Notes under the pieces: generated by a model
Seen by the model: only the letters and a program-made list of their open reading frames with translations
Databases searched by the model: none
Told to the model about the DNA's origin: nothing
Shown: positions 34,985-49,600 of the stretch, in pieces
Numbering within the stretch: the first letter of the stretch is position 1
Layout of the letters: every line of letters begins with the position of its first letter
Assembly: GCA_031308135.1 (NCBI GenBank)
Contig: JAHLJT010000631.1
Coordinates: forward strand, 227,936,636-228,000,635
DNA: 64,000 nt
Origin: Acheta domesticus
Taxonomy: Eukaryota > Arthropoda > Insecta > Orthoptera > Gryllidae
Direction of reading: 5' to 3'
Position numbers and translations under genes: made by a program

Positions 34985-35980
34985 CTTCTTTTGTCAGGGC
35001 TTCAATACTTTTCACTTTCTCGCATACTTACTAACATAAGAAAAGAAGTATTGTAATCGTGCGCCGGAAAACGGTGAATTTTCGTTACAGGTGATCTTCG
35101 CCCTGGTGAGGAAAATATTGCTAAATCCAGTAAATATAGAAAAAAAAATCATCTAACACGTGGTGTAGAAAGAATTCATGTTTTGTGCGTCCTTGATATC
35201 GAAAAATCGATTGATGGCAAACCTTCGTCTGTCCATTTGTCCGTGCACAACGGCTGTCCGTCTGTGTACAACACTAGCACATGATCTCTTCAGCTAGGTT
35301 TTCTCCAAAATGTGAATAACTCCCAATCGTTCCGGCTGATGTCGCGGCCCCTGGAATTTGAAACCGACATTTTAATTTTCGCGGGGACTTTACGTGTAGC
35401 TACTCGAACATTTCCAAATTTAAAAATATGCGCCAATTATTTATTATGTAGATTTTGTTGTTGGATTGTGGCGAAAGGACGTTCAGTGGAGACCGGCGCA
35501 GTTCTCATTTACATTTAAACCCCTTATTTTTTGATAATGACAAACATTCAAAACATTTTCGGATTCTTTCTACAACTATAATATTGAAGATATAGATTTG
35601 GTCTAAATTATATCTGTTCCTTAAAGACAAATCTTGAAATGAGTTCAAGTTCACTTTTCGAAAATATGTTTTCTTGTAATTTCGTCCGAAAAATAGGCAA
35701 ATTTTAATTTTTTTTTCTAAAAAACCGCTTCAAAGTTTTTCTTTAAATTTTCTCCACACATATAATAAGGGCTGGTAAAAATTATGGTGCTGGTCCCGTT
35801 TTCAGGTATTGCTCTTTTTTTTCGAAAACCTGCAAAAAAAATAATTCAAAACTACAGGCTTGAAGATATAGATTTTTGCCTCAGAAAAAGTCGGTTGGAC
35901 AAAATTACCTCCTTAAAAAGGCAATGTACTATTTGTTGAAAAAAAAACAATAGTTTTTGGGTAATTTCTGCTTGAAATTA
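34985..35980 (+). repeat. Dispersed repeat family, intergenic copy 2
   Basis: Begins CACTTTCTCGCATACTTACT, then TGTAATCGTGCGCCGGAAAA, ACACGTGGTGTAGAAAGAAT, TTGATATCGAAAAATCGATT, a GTCCG/GTCTG box with GTGTACAACACTAGC, and GGCTGATGTCGCGGCCCCTG. The AT-rich tail follows to about 35980. Confidence 0.75.
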
Positions 35981-38900
35981 ATGAAATATATGCAGGTGTC
36001 GCACCAACTACGGGCAATGAGAAGAATAGAATTGAATGAATGATACAAAAAAATTGTCAGAAGTCACATACGATGCACTAGTCACATTTTCACATTTTAT
36101 GCTAGTCTTTCAATTTACAATAAAATTCCAATTATACAAAATTCTTAAGAAAAATACTAAAAACAGAAAGGTTGATATCTAACTCTCAAATTCACAGAGA
36201 ACTTCACATAGAACCAATAAAATCTTAAATTAAAATTCAATCTCAATTTTTTTTCAATAAATAGCCCCTTTCTCCACCTTCAAAAAATTCAGTGTAGATG
36301 TAAATTATTATAGTAATCGAATTTATTGTCGATTTCCCAAGGATATTTTTCTATAGAAATCTGAAGCATCGTAACTCCAATCTATTTACGACCACTCTCT
36401 GATTATTTTTTTATTATTAGAAATATGTAGCTGGTACTCACTAAAACTAAACATTTGAACCAATTATTTCATAAAGAAAATAAAATATTTTTATTTTTTA
36501 ACTTTCTGATACGAACAAATGTTTTAAATATGTAAATTAAATGGTACAAATATTATTTTAGTTCAGCCACAAGTTGAAATGATGTGTTACTATACAAAAA
36601 AGAATTACAGTAATAAAGATAATAGTTCTAAAGTTATGATGTTACAGCTTAGGGCCTATTTCTGTACAAATACTTCCGTTATCTCCCAAAAATAAAATTT
36701 CAAAAACTTTTTTCTTAACGGTTTTGTTTCATTGTAAACATATTTATATAAAACACACGAAAAATAAGTTATTAAGCAATATTTTTTGTATGTTTGGGCA
36801 CAACCATCCGCAGTCTATTTTTCTGATACGTACTACTGGATCCTTTTCTACTCATTGTCGGTCTCCGCTGAACTCGAGAGTCTGCTCGCACGAGTCACAT
36901 TGGACCTTGCGTTCGGGTGCGAAGATCTGTGAGAGGTGGTTCTGCGTTTCAAATTCATCGACTTCAATTTCTCAGAACAGCCCATGTCCTCACTTTCCTT
37001 CCTTCCCTATGAGAAAGGGATCCCGACGCAAGCGCGTTCTCTCAGTCAAACTCTCTGCATTTGGCAGCCTCTCCTCGTCCCTATTTATTCCTGGATCAAA
37101 GAGATTGACTCATCATCGCCAACTAGATTTGCAAGCAGAATGCTAATTTTCAATCTTCTCGATGTCTTATCATCAGTGCTCGAATACTGCTGACATCGCC
37201 TTTTCATTATTGCTCATTCATAGACTAGCTAACTCGTAATGAATTTTTGTCCTACAACATGAATGTGAGAAATGTGTATTTTTATTGGCTGTTTCTTGTC
37301 CATTTTTTGGCATTTTTCAATTTTTAAGTCATTTTTTTCTGGACTTCTTCCTTTTTTACGCATTTCGTTCCTATTCCGTGTTTTTGGTTAGTGAAGTTTT
37401 TCATAATGTTGACACACTAAACAAAGTTTTTATTGTATCCTCGTTTTCATGATGAAATTTTCTACTACAGTGGACCTGTTTCTCGAACGTCCAAAATTAC
37501 ACGGATATTTGGCAATGGCGGTTGGTGCCCAACAGCCCGGAGTTGTACCTCCGTCGAATGAATGGAATGTAATTTTCCAAAATTCACACAAACTAATACA
37601 TGCTAAAGTGCAAGCATTCAAGTAAATTAATTAAAAACTAAGTTTAAAAAAGTCTTTATTAAACATCTCTTAAAATGTTAATGCGAATGTCCGTGTTAGG
37701 TGTACATTTTCCGCACACGTGAGTTCTGGCTTTGATTTCCACTGGTAATTTTTAAGTTTTTATATTAGTTGTGCTTGAGACAATAGGCGGAATATAATTC
37801 CTGGCAAAACCATGGTATATTTTATACTCTTCCCGCGCACTGTGGTTTCTAGCTTTCATTTCCTCTGGGCAATTGTTTTTGTATTAAGTTCTGCATTGAG
37901 ACATTGGTCGTATATATACTCAAAACAAAAGAAGGAAATGTTTCGAAAATAGGTAACAGAACCTCAGCAAATTGCAACATGTAAGATTATTTCAGCACAA
38001 GTTTTATAAAAAAAATTTTTTATTTCGAAACTGACACTACCCTCGTATATTTTATATACGATGAAAGATCCTTCCTGCAGGCTGCTGCGCGAAAATATGC
38101 ATCACCTGAGAGACAGATTAGGACTTTCATTCCAGAACGACCAACTTAACACAAAGAATTCAATCAAGTGTCCATTTTTGAATCGATAAACCTACCATCA
38201 AATAAAAAGAAAATCTCCAAACATCATAAATAATGCATTAATTACTGTGGATAATTCATTGAACATGTGCACTTTCAATGAAATGCGAAATTTATAAAAT
38301 TAAGTTACAGTTAGTGTCTGACGAAGGCAGAAAATTGGAATTCCCCACGGGACACCGAGTAGCCTTCGGCAAGACTCCCCGTACCTATTGGATGAGTCAC
38401 CAAAGGCCCCATATTAACGCATGTTGAAGCTTGGGGCCAAAGAGTAAATGCAGTAAACGCAGTAATAAAGGCATGGCAAATTTTAAGTTATAATATACAT
38501 TGAATAATCATATTCCTACAAATTTTGTAGTATTTAAAAAATTAGGTCATTTCCCCCTTATTTTTAAGTAATTTTCCTCTTATTTTGAAGTAATTTTATG
38601 GGTAATTTTCAAAAAAAATGTAGGCCCTCAGAATTTGAACCCTGGCCATCACTGAGAAATCCATTTCTACCACTCTCTTATCTCTTAATGAGCCTGATTT
38701 GCTCAAACGTGAGCGTCGCGATAGAATTGGTAGAGCGATTAGAAGCAAAATGGTGGTTGATGCTTTGTACGTTGATTCCGATGGAATTAAATGAGCTTAT
38801 AAAAGTTTTTGGAAGAGGTGACTGTGAAAATTGTACTTTTTGTCATTATGACACAGCCAATTTACAGAATTTGACATACAGCCCCAGGAAATCCGTGAAG

Positions 38901-40286
38901 CAAGCCCCAAAGAAGCACAGTGTCAATGTACTGTTGTATGCTTGTCGAAATCGAGAGAAACGTATTGTTAATTAGCACGTTATCAACGCGCAGAATTGCA
39001 GCCTCGCATTTTACTGCAGTAAACCACGGTAAATGAAAAAAAACGAGGCTGATATTCACATAATATTCGAAATTTTAAAAGGAGATATGTTAGACTAATC
39101 CTTCTAATGATGAAGGCTACGTTGATTATGATTGGGTAGTTCAAACGACGTAAAAGTGGAGCATCCCAGGAAAAGTTTTATAAGTAACGTATGATGAAAA
39201 TGAACAAACTGATGTACCAAGAGCTCCTGGAATTGAATTTATGAGAAGAAAAATTTGCCATGATCTGAACACAATAAAATCATGAGGTGTAAAGTCGCTT
39301 CCTCTACCACTGAAGTAACAAATCTCGCGCTTGGTATACTCTGAATGGATAAATTCTAATTTCTATTTTGAAAACAAACACTTCATTTTTGACTCATAGT
39401 ACTCAAACGTGTCTTTGGAGCATTCACATGTATCCTAAAAATATTTTTAAAAATATTTTGTTGTTTCAATACAAATCTGTGAATATTTTTCTTAAAGTCT
39501 TGGTTTTTCGTTGTTGTTTTTTTTGAAAATGTAAATAAGTCATATGCACTATTCTTACGTGACATGAATGTTTCCATTTCGTGGACATACAGAAAAAATG
39601 TTTTTGCGATCGTAAGTGGATCAAAATCATCATTATATTTAATAGTTTTATTTGTAATTAATGATGTGGTGAGCTCTGTCTCTGGAAAAAGTTTCTTTAG
39701 CTTAGATCTTGTTTCTTGTTATTCATAAAGATAAATAAAAAATGAAATATATTAATGTAGTTATTTTGTGTGGTTTACCTTTACGATGGAGTTCCAGTAC
39801 GCATAATTAGATACTTCATAAAATTTTCTCGAAAAGCGTAAATCATAACAATATTTTCTCTTCAAAAATAAATTTGATATCACTTTCTGAATAGAAAATC
39901 ATATTTTGAATTTTTACGTCCCAAAGCAAAAATTAGGGTCGTATAATGGAATTGGTTCTATGGTAAGGGCTCTTACACGAGTATCTGTCCGGGGCCCCCG
40001 CAAGGGTTGATCTGGCCCAGTTAGGCACCATGATACGAAAAGTGTACTTTTCTTGAGAATTTTTAAAACAGGGGAGCACTGATTGTTTTGCAAACAAACG
40101 AATGGCCTCCTGTTCCAATGAGCACCTAAAACAATGATGATTAATGAAATATTTGCAAACAAGATTAGGTATTTCATCGCTAATCGTAGCGGGTCTCTGT
40201 ATGATCGTAGGGAAATTGCACCACATACAAGTATTTACGAGATCACACAACATTTTTACTGGTGACAAGATATTCAATGTTAGAAA
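35981..40286. other. Intergenic, no convincing gene
   Basis: Mostly AT-rich. A GC-richer patch at 36840-37200 opens 140- and 85-residue plus-strand frames without recognisable domains. A 125-residue plus-strand frame at 38598-38975 contains CENCTFC but matches no family I know. Both may be remnants of mobile-element coding sequence. Confidence 0.4.
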
Positions 40287-40337
40287 GTGTCGTCCAAGTA
40301 CAATGGTTGAGTTTAGATACTTTGAAATAAAACCCTC

Positions 40338-40599
40338 CATTTTCACAGCTACCGAATTGGCAGACGGCCAGGAGGCCTAAGAAGCCTTCGCCCGGAAGCC
40401 GTTCCTGAAGTTCCCAGTCTACACCCGAAAACGTCGCCCGCACGCACCGCGACCTTCGCCAAGCGAGGAGGCGTGGAGGCGGCGGGGGCAGGTTACGCGG
40501 AAGCCACGGGTGGGGGCGAGGGCAGAGTTGGGCGGCGTCTTTAAAACCTCCGCTCACGGCATCCGCTCGGCACTTCATCAGGCGCCGGCACACTCGAAG
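40338..40599 (+). promoter_or_regulatory. GC-rich proximal promoter of takeout-like gene B
   Basis: Nearly the same CpG-rich stretch as in front of gene A. TATA-like TTAAAA at 40541-40546 (preceded by TCT, a slightly longer T run than in A) and initiator TCATC at 40575-40579, spacing about 36. The initiator differs by one base from A (TCATT). Confidence 0.6.
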
Positions 40600-40684
40600 A
40601 TGGCTTGGTTCCTCCGCCTCTCCGCCCTGGCAGCCACCCTGCTGCTCGCAGCGCCCCTCGCGGCGGCCGCCCCCAACAAGCTGC
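40600..40684 (+). CDS. Takeout-like B, exon 1 (signal peptide)
   Basis: Residues 1-28 plus one base. One substitution from A (GCC to ACC) makes residue 13 Thr inside the hydrophobic core; the segment should still act as a signal peptide. Donor CTGC|GTGAGT. Confidence 0.88.
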
Positions 40685-43600
40685 GTGAGTACAGCTCCAC
40701 GGCTGGGCGCCGCTCTGCTCTACGTTTCCAACATCGTTTTCTGTTGGGACGGCAGCCTGTTTTGGATTTAATTCTTTCGCCAGGGACAGCTCGTAACGTT
40801 CCAAAGAAAACGTTAATCAGAATATTTCCCTTAGTTTTCATAATTACCCAATCTTTGTGAATCTCCCTAAATCTTTTCCCTCGTATATGTAATATATAGA
40901 AGATAATATAATGCTGCAAAAAAAATCTATGTTGAGTTTTCTACGAAGTAGACCTTGTTAGGGTCCAAGATACCATACAACCATTTTTACTTTCTCTCTA
41001 CCGCTACCGAGGTAGAGAGAAAGGTAAGTAATGTTGCACGAAAAAACCGCGAGTTTCATCAGAAAAACTCTTATTACAGGGCACTAGTAACGAAAAAGTG
41101 GATAAATACAGTTACTAATTTTTTTCAAAAAAAAAAATCTAACTTGAGATGTAGCCAGAATTCATACTTTGTGGGTCTGTGATATCGAAAAAACGTCTGT
41201 CCATCCGTCTATCTGTGAACAATGCTAGCGGCTGAACTCTTTTGTCGAATTTCTACAAAACTGATATTCCTCAATTGATTGGGCTGATGTCGTGGCCACT
41301 TGAATGTGAAACCGATATTTTAATTCTGGTGGGAACTTTACATCAAGCCTCCGGGCCATTTTCAATTAAAAAAAACTACATACTTTTTTTAGTAAATTTT
41401 GTCTTTAGTTGTGTGAAGAACATTTTAAGAGAATGGTGCAGATCTCAAGTTCGTTGAAAACACTAATTTTTCGAAAATTGCAAAAATTCAAACTTTTTTT
41501 CACGTCTTTCTACGACTGAAATATTAAAGATATAGATTTATTACCTTAATTAAATGTTTCTTCAAGATGAATTTTGAAAAAGATCATGTACAATTTTTCA
41601 AAAATTTGAGTATTTTTTGCGTAATTTTGCATGATATGTAGGCAATTTTTAATTTGTTTCAATTTTTTCTCAAAAATCTCTCCATCGTTTCTGGCCAAAT
41701 GTTGTTGGATAGTCTGAAGGACGTTTAAGAGAATGATACCAGTCTCATGTTGGTTAAAAAACCCTGATTTTTCGAAAATTGAAAACCTTCAAATTTTTTC
41801 GGTGTCTTCCTATATCTACAATAATTATTATTAAGATAAATATTTTTTTCTTAATAAAATATTTCAGGAAAAGCAGATCTAAAAATAATGTAATGTTCAA
41901 TTTTTGAAAACATGAGTAGATATTGCAAAATTTTGGGTTAAACGAAAACAATTTTTATTTTCTTTAAACCATTTTTCATTAAAATTAGCACAAAATTTTT
42001 GATTAAATTAGTACCTTAGATAGCAAAAAGGACGCTTAAGAGAATGGTGCAGGTCTCATATTGGTTGAAATGCCTGATTTTACGAAAATTTAAAACAATT
42101 TAAACGTTTTCGGCGTCTTCCTACATCTACAATTGTGAAGATACAATTCTTTTTCTAAAGAAATGTTTTCATAAAAACAGACCTTTGAATGTAAAGTGAT
42201 GACCGTTTTGCAAAGATAAATATTTTTTATGTAATTTGGCTACAAAAGCACCCACCCCGAATTTTCTGCGCTTCATGTACATAACTTGAGAGGTGTTTGA
42301 GAGCTATTGCTATTCATTTAAAAGAAAGATTAAAAGAAGGTAACAAAATTAACTTAATTATATAACTAACAAATTACTTCTTTACTTCAAGAAATTTTGA
42401 ACGCTAATTACAGCATGTTTCAATTCTGAAAGTTAGAAATGCCTTCTCTTCCTTTTCTTCTTTTGCCTTTTGCCCGTTACTACGGGGTCGGCGTGGCGGG
42501 GGCTCACATTAAAAATGTTTTCCGCCACAACATTTTTATGCAGATTTGGCAATGGTTTTACAGCCGGATGCCCTTCCTGACGCCAAAAGGGACGCTCAAG
42601 CACAATACACATAGACAACACACACACATAATCACAAAGTACACGCTACCGTGCCCGAGGCGAGATTCGAACCCACGATCCTTCGGTCCAAGATCACCAT
42701 GAAACTACTGCTTTAGCAATCTTGGCCACGTGGAATCCACAAATGACTGCTCTTCCAGGCTATCGAAATAAACGCAGGTCTCCACCACGGGCGCTTTCTT
42801 AGGTTTGGAAATATTAGCATTATTTTTAATACTTTACGTGAAAGAAAAATTGAAAAAGTTGAGTATCATAAATTTTTAGGAAAATTTTAATTTTATATTA
42901 CTGCATACGTTGACTTGGGACACAATGCAGTGATGTATATTTCAGAAGTTTATTGTTGAGCGACAACAATGTAAGATAATGAAATGTGAAATTATTTTAA
43001 ACTCTTTACTTAAACATCGACATGCAACCATTATGAGACATTGTTTCATTTATTTCTATATTTTATTTAACGCCAAAAACAGAAAAACTGAGTGTGACGT
43101 CTGTGGAGAGAAATGTATTCTATGAATGTTTTCGTAAATTCTGGTATCCCAACAATATCTCATTTACATGTTGAATTCTGAATGCAGATGGAAACGAATT
43201 GTTAGTTCTTCGATTCGTAAAGACAATTTGGGGAAATTTTTTTAGGTGTGCAAATGTATATAGTACTAGGAAAACCCAGTAGACGCTGTTCTGCCCTTCA
43301 TCTCCCTCTTTCCCCTCCCATCTCCGTTTCTCACTGTCTCTCCCTCCCTCCCTCACCCTGTCCCTGTCCCTCTCCCTCCCACTCCCCGTCCCTGTTTGTC
43401 TCTGTCTCTGCCACTCTCTGTCCCTCTCATTCACATTTACTTGCAGATTCGAAACATCTGAGCTGGTGAAGTAATATCGGGAAGCGCCGTACCAGCAAAA
43501 ATGTAATAGAATGTTCAGGAAGAGTTCATTCTTTAGATTACGGTGTGAGAAACGTTTCTTTGCGGCCTTTGGGCTCAAAATTTTAGTTTTTGAGGTCCTA

Positions 43601-46600
43601 GAACGCCTCGTTTAGGAGTTATTTAACGATAGAGATTCAAACTGCTGCCGAGTATGTCACAAGTTGCATTTGACGGGAATATGTAGTGGATATGTAGTAA
43701 ATATGTAGCGCCATGTCGTGGAGTTACAACAGAATTAACAACACCTAAACCTTTCCGGTGAAAAAACACGTAGAAGGGCCAACTTTCATGGAAATCGGTC
43801 CAATGGTGTTGGAATTTTGCTCTTATATACATCCCAACATCCTGTTTTATTTATATAGATTTAGCATTGCATGTTCAGACAAAGAGTAACGTAATTCGTA
43901 TTAAAACGAGCATAATCGGAGAAAATTAAAATACTATAGTTTCAATAATTACTTTTATATATTTTCGATCTATTTGCAATGTTTGCCAACGCTATAAGTA
44001 TTGCATTATGTATTACCTTTTAATTATTTTACTTGCTCGCATTTTTCTGACGCAGAATACCGTAAGGCGAAAAAGCTCATCCGATATGTTCGTGTATACA
44101 CGGCATATCTTATGCACTGAATTCAATGCCAGAAATATATTTTCATTTAAAATTTTGAATAAAAAAATTTTTCCTTGAAACTCTTTAATTTTCGCACCAA
44201 ATGTGGTACGTTTTTAAATGAATTTTATAAAAAATGATGACTGAGATGTACTAATTCGAAAAGAAATTGTGGTATAAATAATATTTCGTAACCATTATTA
44301 AAGGCGAGAAAGTACATGCTGTTTTAGCACCATTATTTACTTTCTAGTAATTTGTGTAATTTTTCTTTCATCCAAAAGTAGTACATGACTTTCTTTAGTC
44401 CGAGTAACCGAAAAATGGGTGACTGGCAGCATTGAAGTTTACTTACTTCATCATTTGTGATACAATTCGTGATCTTGATTTGCGCATCTTCTTTAATAAT
44501 TTCTTTAATTTAATTTACGATGAATACAACTTGGCGTGAAAGATAAACCTAAAAAAAGATTTAAGTAACAACTACTAAAGCATGTGTACTACGCCTACAC
44601 AATATGTGCGGCCTGTGGAACGTAATTCCATTTCCAAGTTGTAGGTGCTCTTTACAACGCTACACAATTTACTTTGATCTAGGTAGACTAATCGAGGTAA
44701 ACGTTCACCGCAGCCAACGTAACGAAAACGATCGTCACGATTTTCAGCACTCCAAAGCATTGCAGTTGTAATGTTGAGGTCACTGCCCTGAAGACCCTCA
44801 CGAATCTTGAAAGACGCGAGCGCACCGCACCGCGGTTGTAAACCTCGCCCGCAGCGGAACGATCGAGCGAGAGGCTTGAAACGGATCGAGTCAAAGAACA
44901 AACATTTTATTGATGAAAGTGTTCATTACAAATCTGCTCATCTAAAATATACAGTGAAGATGTGAAACAATGAAAGGAGTGAAAATGGTGGTCGCACAAA
45001 CCTGCAACCCAGGAAGAAACCGTCACTGTTAGAAATGTCCTTCATGCGGAATTAAATGGTTTAAAGTAAATGTTCAACTTTTTAAAAAATCAGGATATTC
45101 GACGAATATAAGACGAGCACCATTGTCTTAAACTTCTTTCACACTATCCAAAAACAAAATTTAATCAAAAACTTTGGAGTCAATTTTTTTGAAAATTATG
45201 TAAAACACCTCCCAAAAATAAAATATCGGTTTCAAATTCCAGGTGCCGCGACATCAGCCAGATCGATCGAGGAATGTCAATTCTCACGGACGCATGGACG
45301 GACGGACGGACAGTCAGATGTTTTACCGTCAATCAATTTTTCGGTATCAAGGACCCACAGGTCATGGATTCGGGCTACACCAAATGTTAGAGGGTTTTGT
45401 TCTAAATTTAGCAACTGGATCTATCCACATTTTCGTTACCAGGGCCCTGTAATAAAAGTTTTTCTGAGGAAAATTCACCACTTCTTCCTGCAGCATTACA
45501 TGACTTTCTCTCTACTGCGTAAGAGGTTGCGAGAAAGTAAAAATCATTTCCCGCGTGACCTTTTACCAGGAGAACATCTAGAGGCTTCATCAACGTAGGA
45601 CGTGGTAGAAGTGTCGAAGGAAAAATGAGAGAATACTCGTACATCTACATGTTATATTTCTGTGCTTTGTTTATCTTATTACAGTACCTGTGTATTATAA
45701 TATTGTGAAACGTAGTTGTTTATATATCAGTACTACAAATTTATTGTTTACAAACCTAGAAATGTCGGTCATCTGACCTGCAGTGCCTCTGACCGGTGGG
45801 ACACAGAGTTTGTCACCTGAGGGTGGCAGAATTTTCGGCATTAGCTACTAGCTAGGTCGAGTTCATCCGCTGTCTAGAGAAGAATTCTAGCGGGCGGCTG
45901 CTCTGATCGGTGGTTTCCTATGGTTTCTCCGATCAGAACCGGCGATTGACGGGGCAGTACCCCAACAAACGGACCATGCACCGCGCGCGATCTTTCCTTT
46001 CCCTTCCTTGACCTAACCACACCTTTTACTAAGACACACATCCACTTAAAAGTACTACACTGCCGTATATGTCGGGATACTAGAGCTTGTCCCGGCTGGT
46101 ATGGTACCTCACTGACGCGAGACAATTCCTCGCAATCCGACGTGTAGGTCGGCGCACGATCTTGCCATCCAGCTGCAGATCACCGCCAACTCCCGCAATA
46201 AAATATGCACTACACTTACGGGACTACGGAAATCATCCGTTGACGCGACCTGAATCATTAATAAATCAGTCAGCTAATCAACCAACCAATCAATTAATAA
46301 ACCAGTTAGGTGAGTGACGGCCAGATGAAAAGAATTCGGACGGTAGTACAACTTCCTTGCGCGTCTGCAACTCACGAGAATATCCCCCTCCGCTTCAAAT
46401 ATTCAGGAACGTCCTTTTTGGCGTGATTTTGGTATTCTTCTGAGTAATGCAAAAAAGTAAATTTGAAAATTTCTCCATTGGTTATAATAGCATGTAAATA
46501 CAAACATCCAAAGACAGTTAGATGGACAGATAGATAGGTATAGCTGCAGATATATAACATTATTCTTGTCCCAATATCCACATCTGTATTTCCCATTGCA

Positions 46601-49600
46601 TTAATTCGCGAACAACAAAACAAATCTTAGAGGCAAATTATTTCTTTAGCCTTTTTATATTTCTAAAACGGCAATTTTCCATATATTTTATTTGAGATCT
46701 GAATATAATGCCTTTTATTCTTGCGCGGTCAAAACAAAACCTGAAGGAAACACTTGCTAAAGGTTCTTCTTATGTTCATTGTTTTATGTTTCAGCTCCTG
46801 AATATAAACTCTGCAGAAGGGATGATAATTTTATTCCCTGTCTGGAAGAAGCATTGGTAGTGGCTGTTCAACAACTACGAACAGGCAAGAGATATTTTGA
46901 ATATTCGATTAACATACAGTAATGGTGAAGTCAGGATCCCACGTATTATTTCGAAGTATAACAACATTTGTTTAGAGAGATTATTAATATTCATAATCAT
47001 AACAGACGATAATTATTCCAACTTACGGAATGTTCATCATTTCTGAAATAGTAATTTACATTACATAACAAGGCCAAGAAGTTATTTAATATTTTCATGT
47101 CTAGACACGTTAGTTTTCGAAGGAGACCGATAGATCGAGTCTAGGAATCTCGTCGTGTCGTGGAATGACACTTTTGCGCCAGATGCACAATATTTTATTT
47201 CAAACCACAATTGACCACATATTCGTCTGATATACCAATTTTATTTATCACGAGAATATCATAAGTATTTTTCCTTTCGGGGATTGCTCCGTATTTTTTT
47301 TCCAAATGTTGACTCTCAGTTGAAGGTAAATATTGCGGAGAATGTTACGCTGCATTTAGAACAGAGCAAAATAACATTTTCAACACTTTTTTGGAACTCC
47401 ACCAGATATTTTCAAAGAAGGAACAACTGCTACTTTAGAGTTACTGCTACGAAACCCTAGAAAACGATATGAAAAATGATATAGCATTTTTAAAGTTGGA
47501 GAAATTTCACTTTTGGCTAATATCTAAGGAGCCCATTTCTATGATTTTACATATTGTTGTCCGCTGCTTCAGGGCAGAGCTAAGTGAAATTTCTTTACAT
47601 ATGGGTTGGAATTGGATGCTATGTAAATTAATCTGTTGGTACATATTTGGGCGATTTTTTTCTGTTGCTTTATATATGTATAATTATAAGCACATATTTT
47701 GTATATTTCGTTAAAATTGAGACTTACTCGGAAAACGTTTCACCTTTTCACAGAATCTCTATATTTGTGAGCGTTCATTAATTCGAAAGGGCTTGTCACA
47801 GTTTGCGATTGTTTTCATCTTTTCTACAGATGAAAAAATACTTGGGCAAATGTAGGTTCTCGATATCATTTTTTTTAAACCAGGCAGAATAAATGCAACA
47901 AGGCATACTACGTGAGTTTTAACTTCAATTATTTATCCCACGAACTAAGGTAGATTATATTATGTTTGCACAAATAATTACCTTTTCATTCCAAGCATGC
48001 TTCTCCTGAAATTTACCAACGAAGGTTTATTCAAGAAATGAAATAATGTTAATTTTAATGGCATGTTAAAGTGTATATTAAAGAATTTTTAGTTCATAAA
48101 TGCATATTTTTAAAAGCATATTTTAAATTTTTTACGGCATAAAAATCCTTTCCCAGCTAATAATTTTGCGCGGGACACAATAAATAAACCGCAAGCCCCC
48201 AGTTGGACACCCCTGATATAACATTTTTTCTAATACGTAATATTTTTATTGTATAACTCTATATCGAATAGACCTATTGGGGACACCATTTAATAAACGC
48301 ATCTGGTATCCTCCCTTAATATGGGTGCGGAAACGGATTTTTTTATAGATGGAATGGAGCATACGCATTGTACGGAAATTTCGCCGCTTGATCACGTTAA
48401 AACAGTATGTTGTACGTGCAAAATGAATAGAGACATATTTGTAGATAATTACATCAATTTTCTTTCTTGTAATCACCTCGATTAACCTCCGAGAAAACGA
48501 GATTTTTGCAGGAAACTTATTTTTGTAACCTTTGACCTTCAATAATTAGTTTTGACTGCGCTAATATTCTTCTCTATTTTTCATTGTTTTTTAAAACAAC
48601 AAAATAAAGCAATTAAAAATAAAATTTTTGATACCATTTTTTACAATTAAAAAGCTATAATGACTGGGCTATATGCGACGTCATGCCATTTCCAGGAATT
48701 CCTAGCTCCATGGTTCGCAAAGTACCATAAAACTCGTACTAAATTTTGACGTATTTTCAGCACTAATAGGGAGAGTATTTTTGACACAGTTCCAGGCTGG
48801 TGTTTAAACCCATTGATCTTTCATGCCCTAATTTTATGTAAATACGTGCCCTTTGAAGACCAAAAGGAGGAGTACCGCATTTAACAACACAGAAATGTAC
48901 TAAAGCAATGTAATTTATTACAGGTCTCCCTGACTTCGGAATTCCTACTTTGGAACCTTTTGTGATCCCGCAATTGGTTATTGGAGACTCAAACATAGAC
49001 GCCCCTGTAAATTTACATATCAATTTTTCTGATATAAAAGTTTATAACCTTCATACAGCAAAAGCTTCAAACATAGGGTAAGTAAAAAAAAACAAAAATA
49101 TAAAACAAAAAAAAAAGAATTATTTACGTGCTTTTTGAGTCTGAAGAAATTAGTAACACTAATTTTGTACACTATACACTGACAAATTACTGACATTTCT
49201 CTTGAGTTATTAATGAAAATTTGAATTGACTTATAACTTTTTAATTTTTTCACTTTAAATGGATATGCAAATAGATAAAAACATTCATTTTGCATGGCAA
49301 ACATAATCAGACACACTGGCTATTTTCTGAGGTCTGTCATTATTTTGCATTTGAACGTACAGTTGCTGCAGCTATGTATCACCCAATTATGAGGCGTGGC
49401 ACTTTTGCGTAGATATGACAAGATTATCGATTGTCCGGGTCTTTGGAGATTATCCAGGCCTGTATTTCTACAGATGAGGTACTCGAAACATTTTTCGACG
49501 AGTGTTCTGTTTTTAAGCACTATAACAACCCTTATTTGTCGCTCTGACTTCATAAGAAACTCTTACTATCAGACACTGTTAATATAAAAGTGGATAAACC

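Noticed and set aside
36724..37193. GC-richer patch with 140- and 85-residue frames, possible host exon
   Set aside because: No domain on either strand and stops interrupt every alternative; left as unassigned.
38598..38975. 125-residue frame with a CENCTFC cluster
   Set aside because: No family recognised, no splice or promoter context; sequence nearby in other frames also looks coding-like, so it is more likely a decayed element than a gene.
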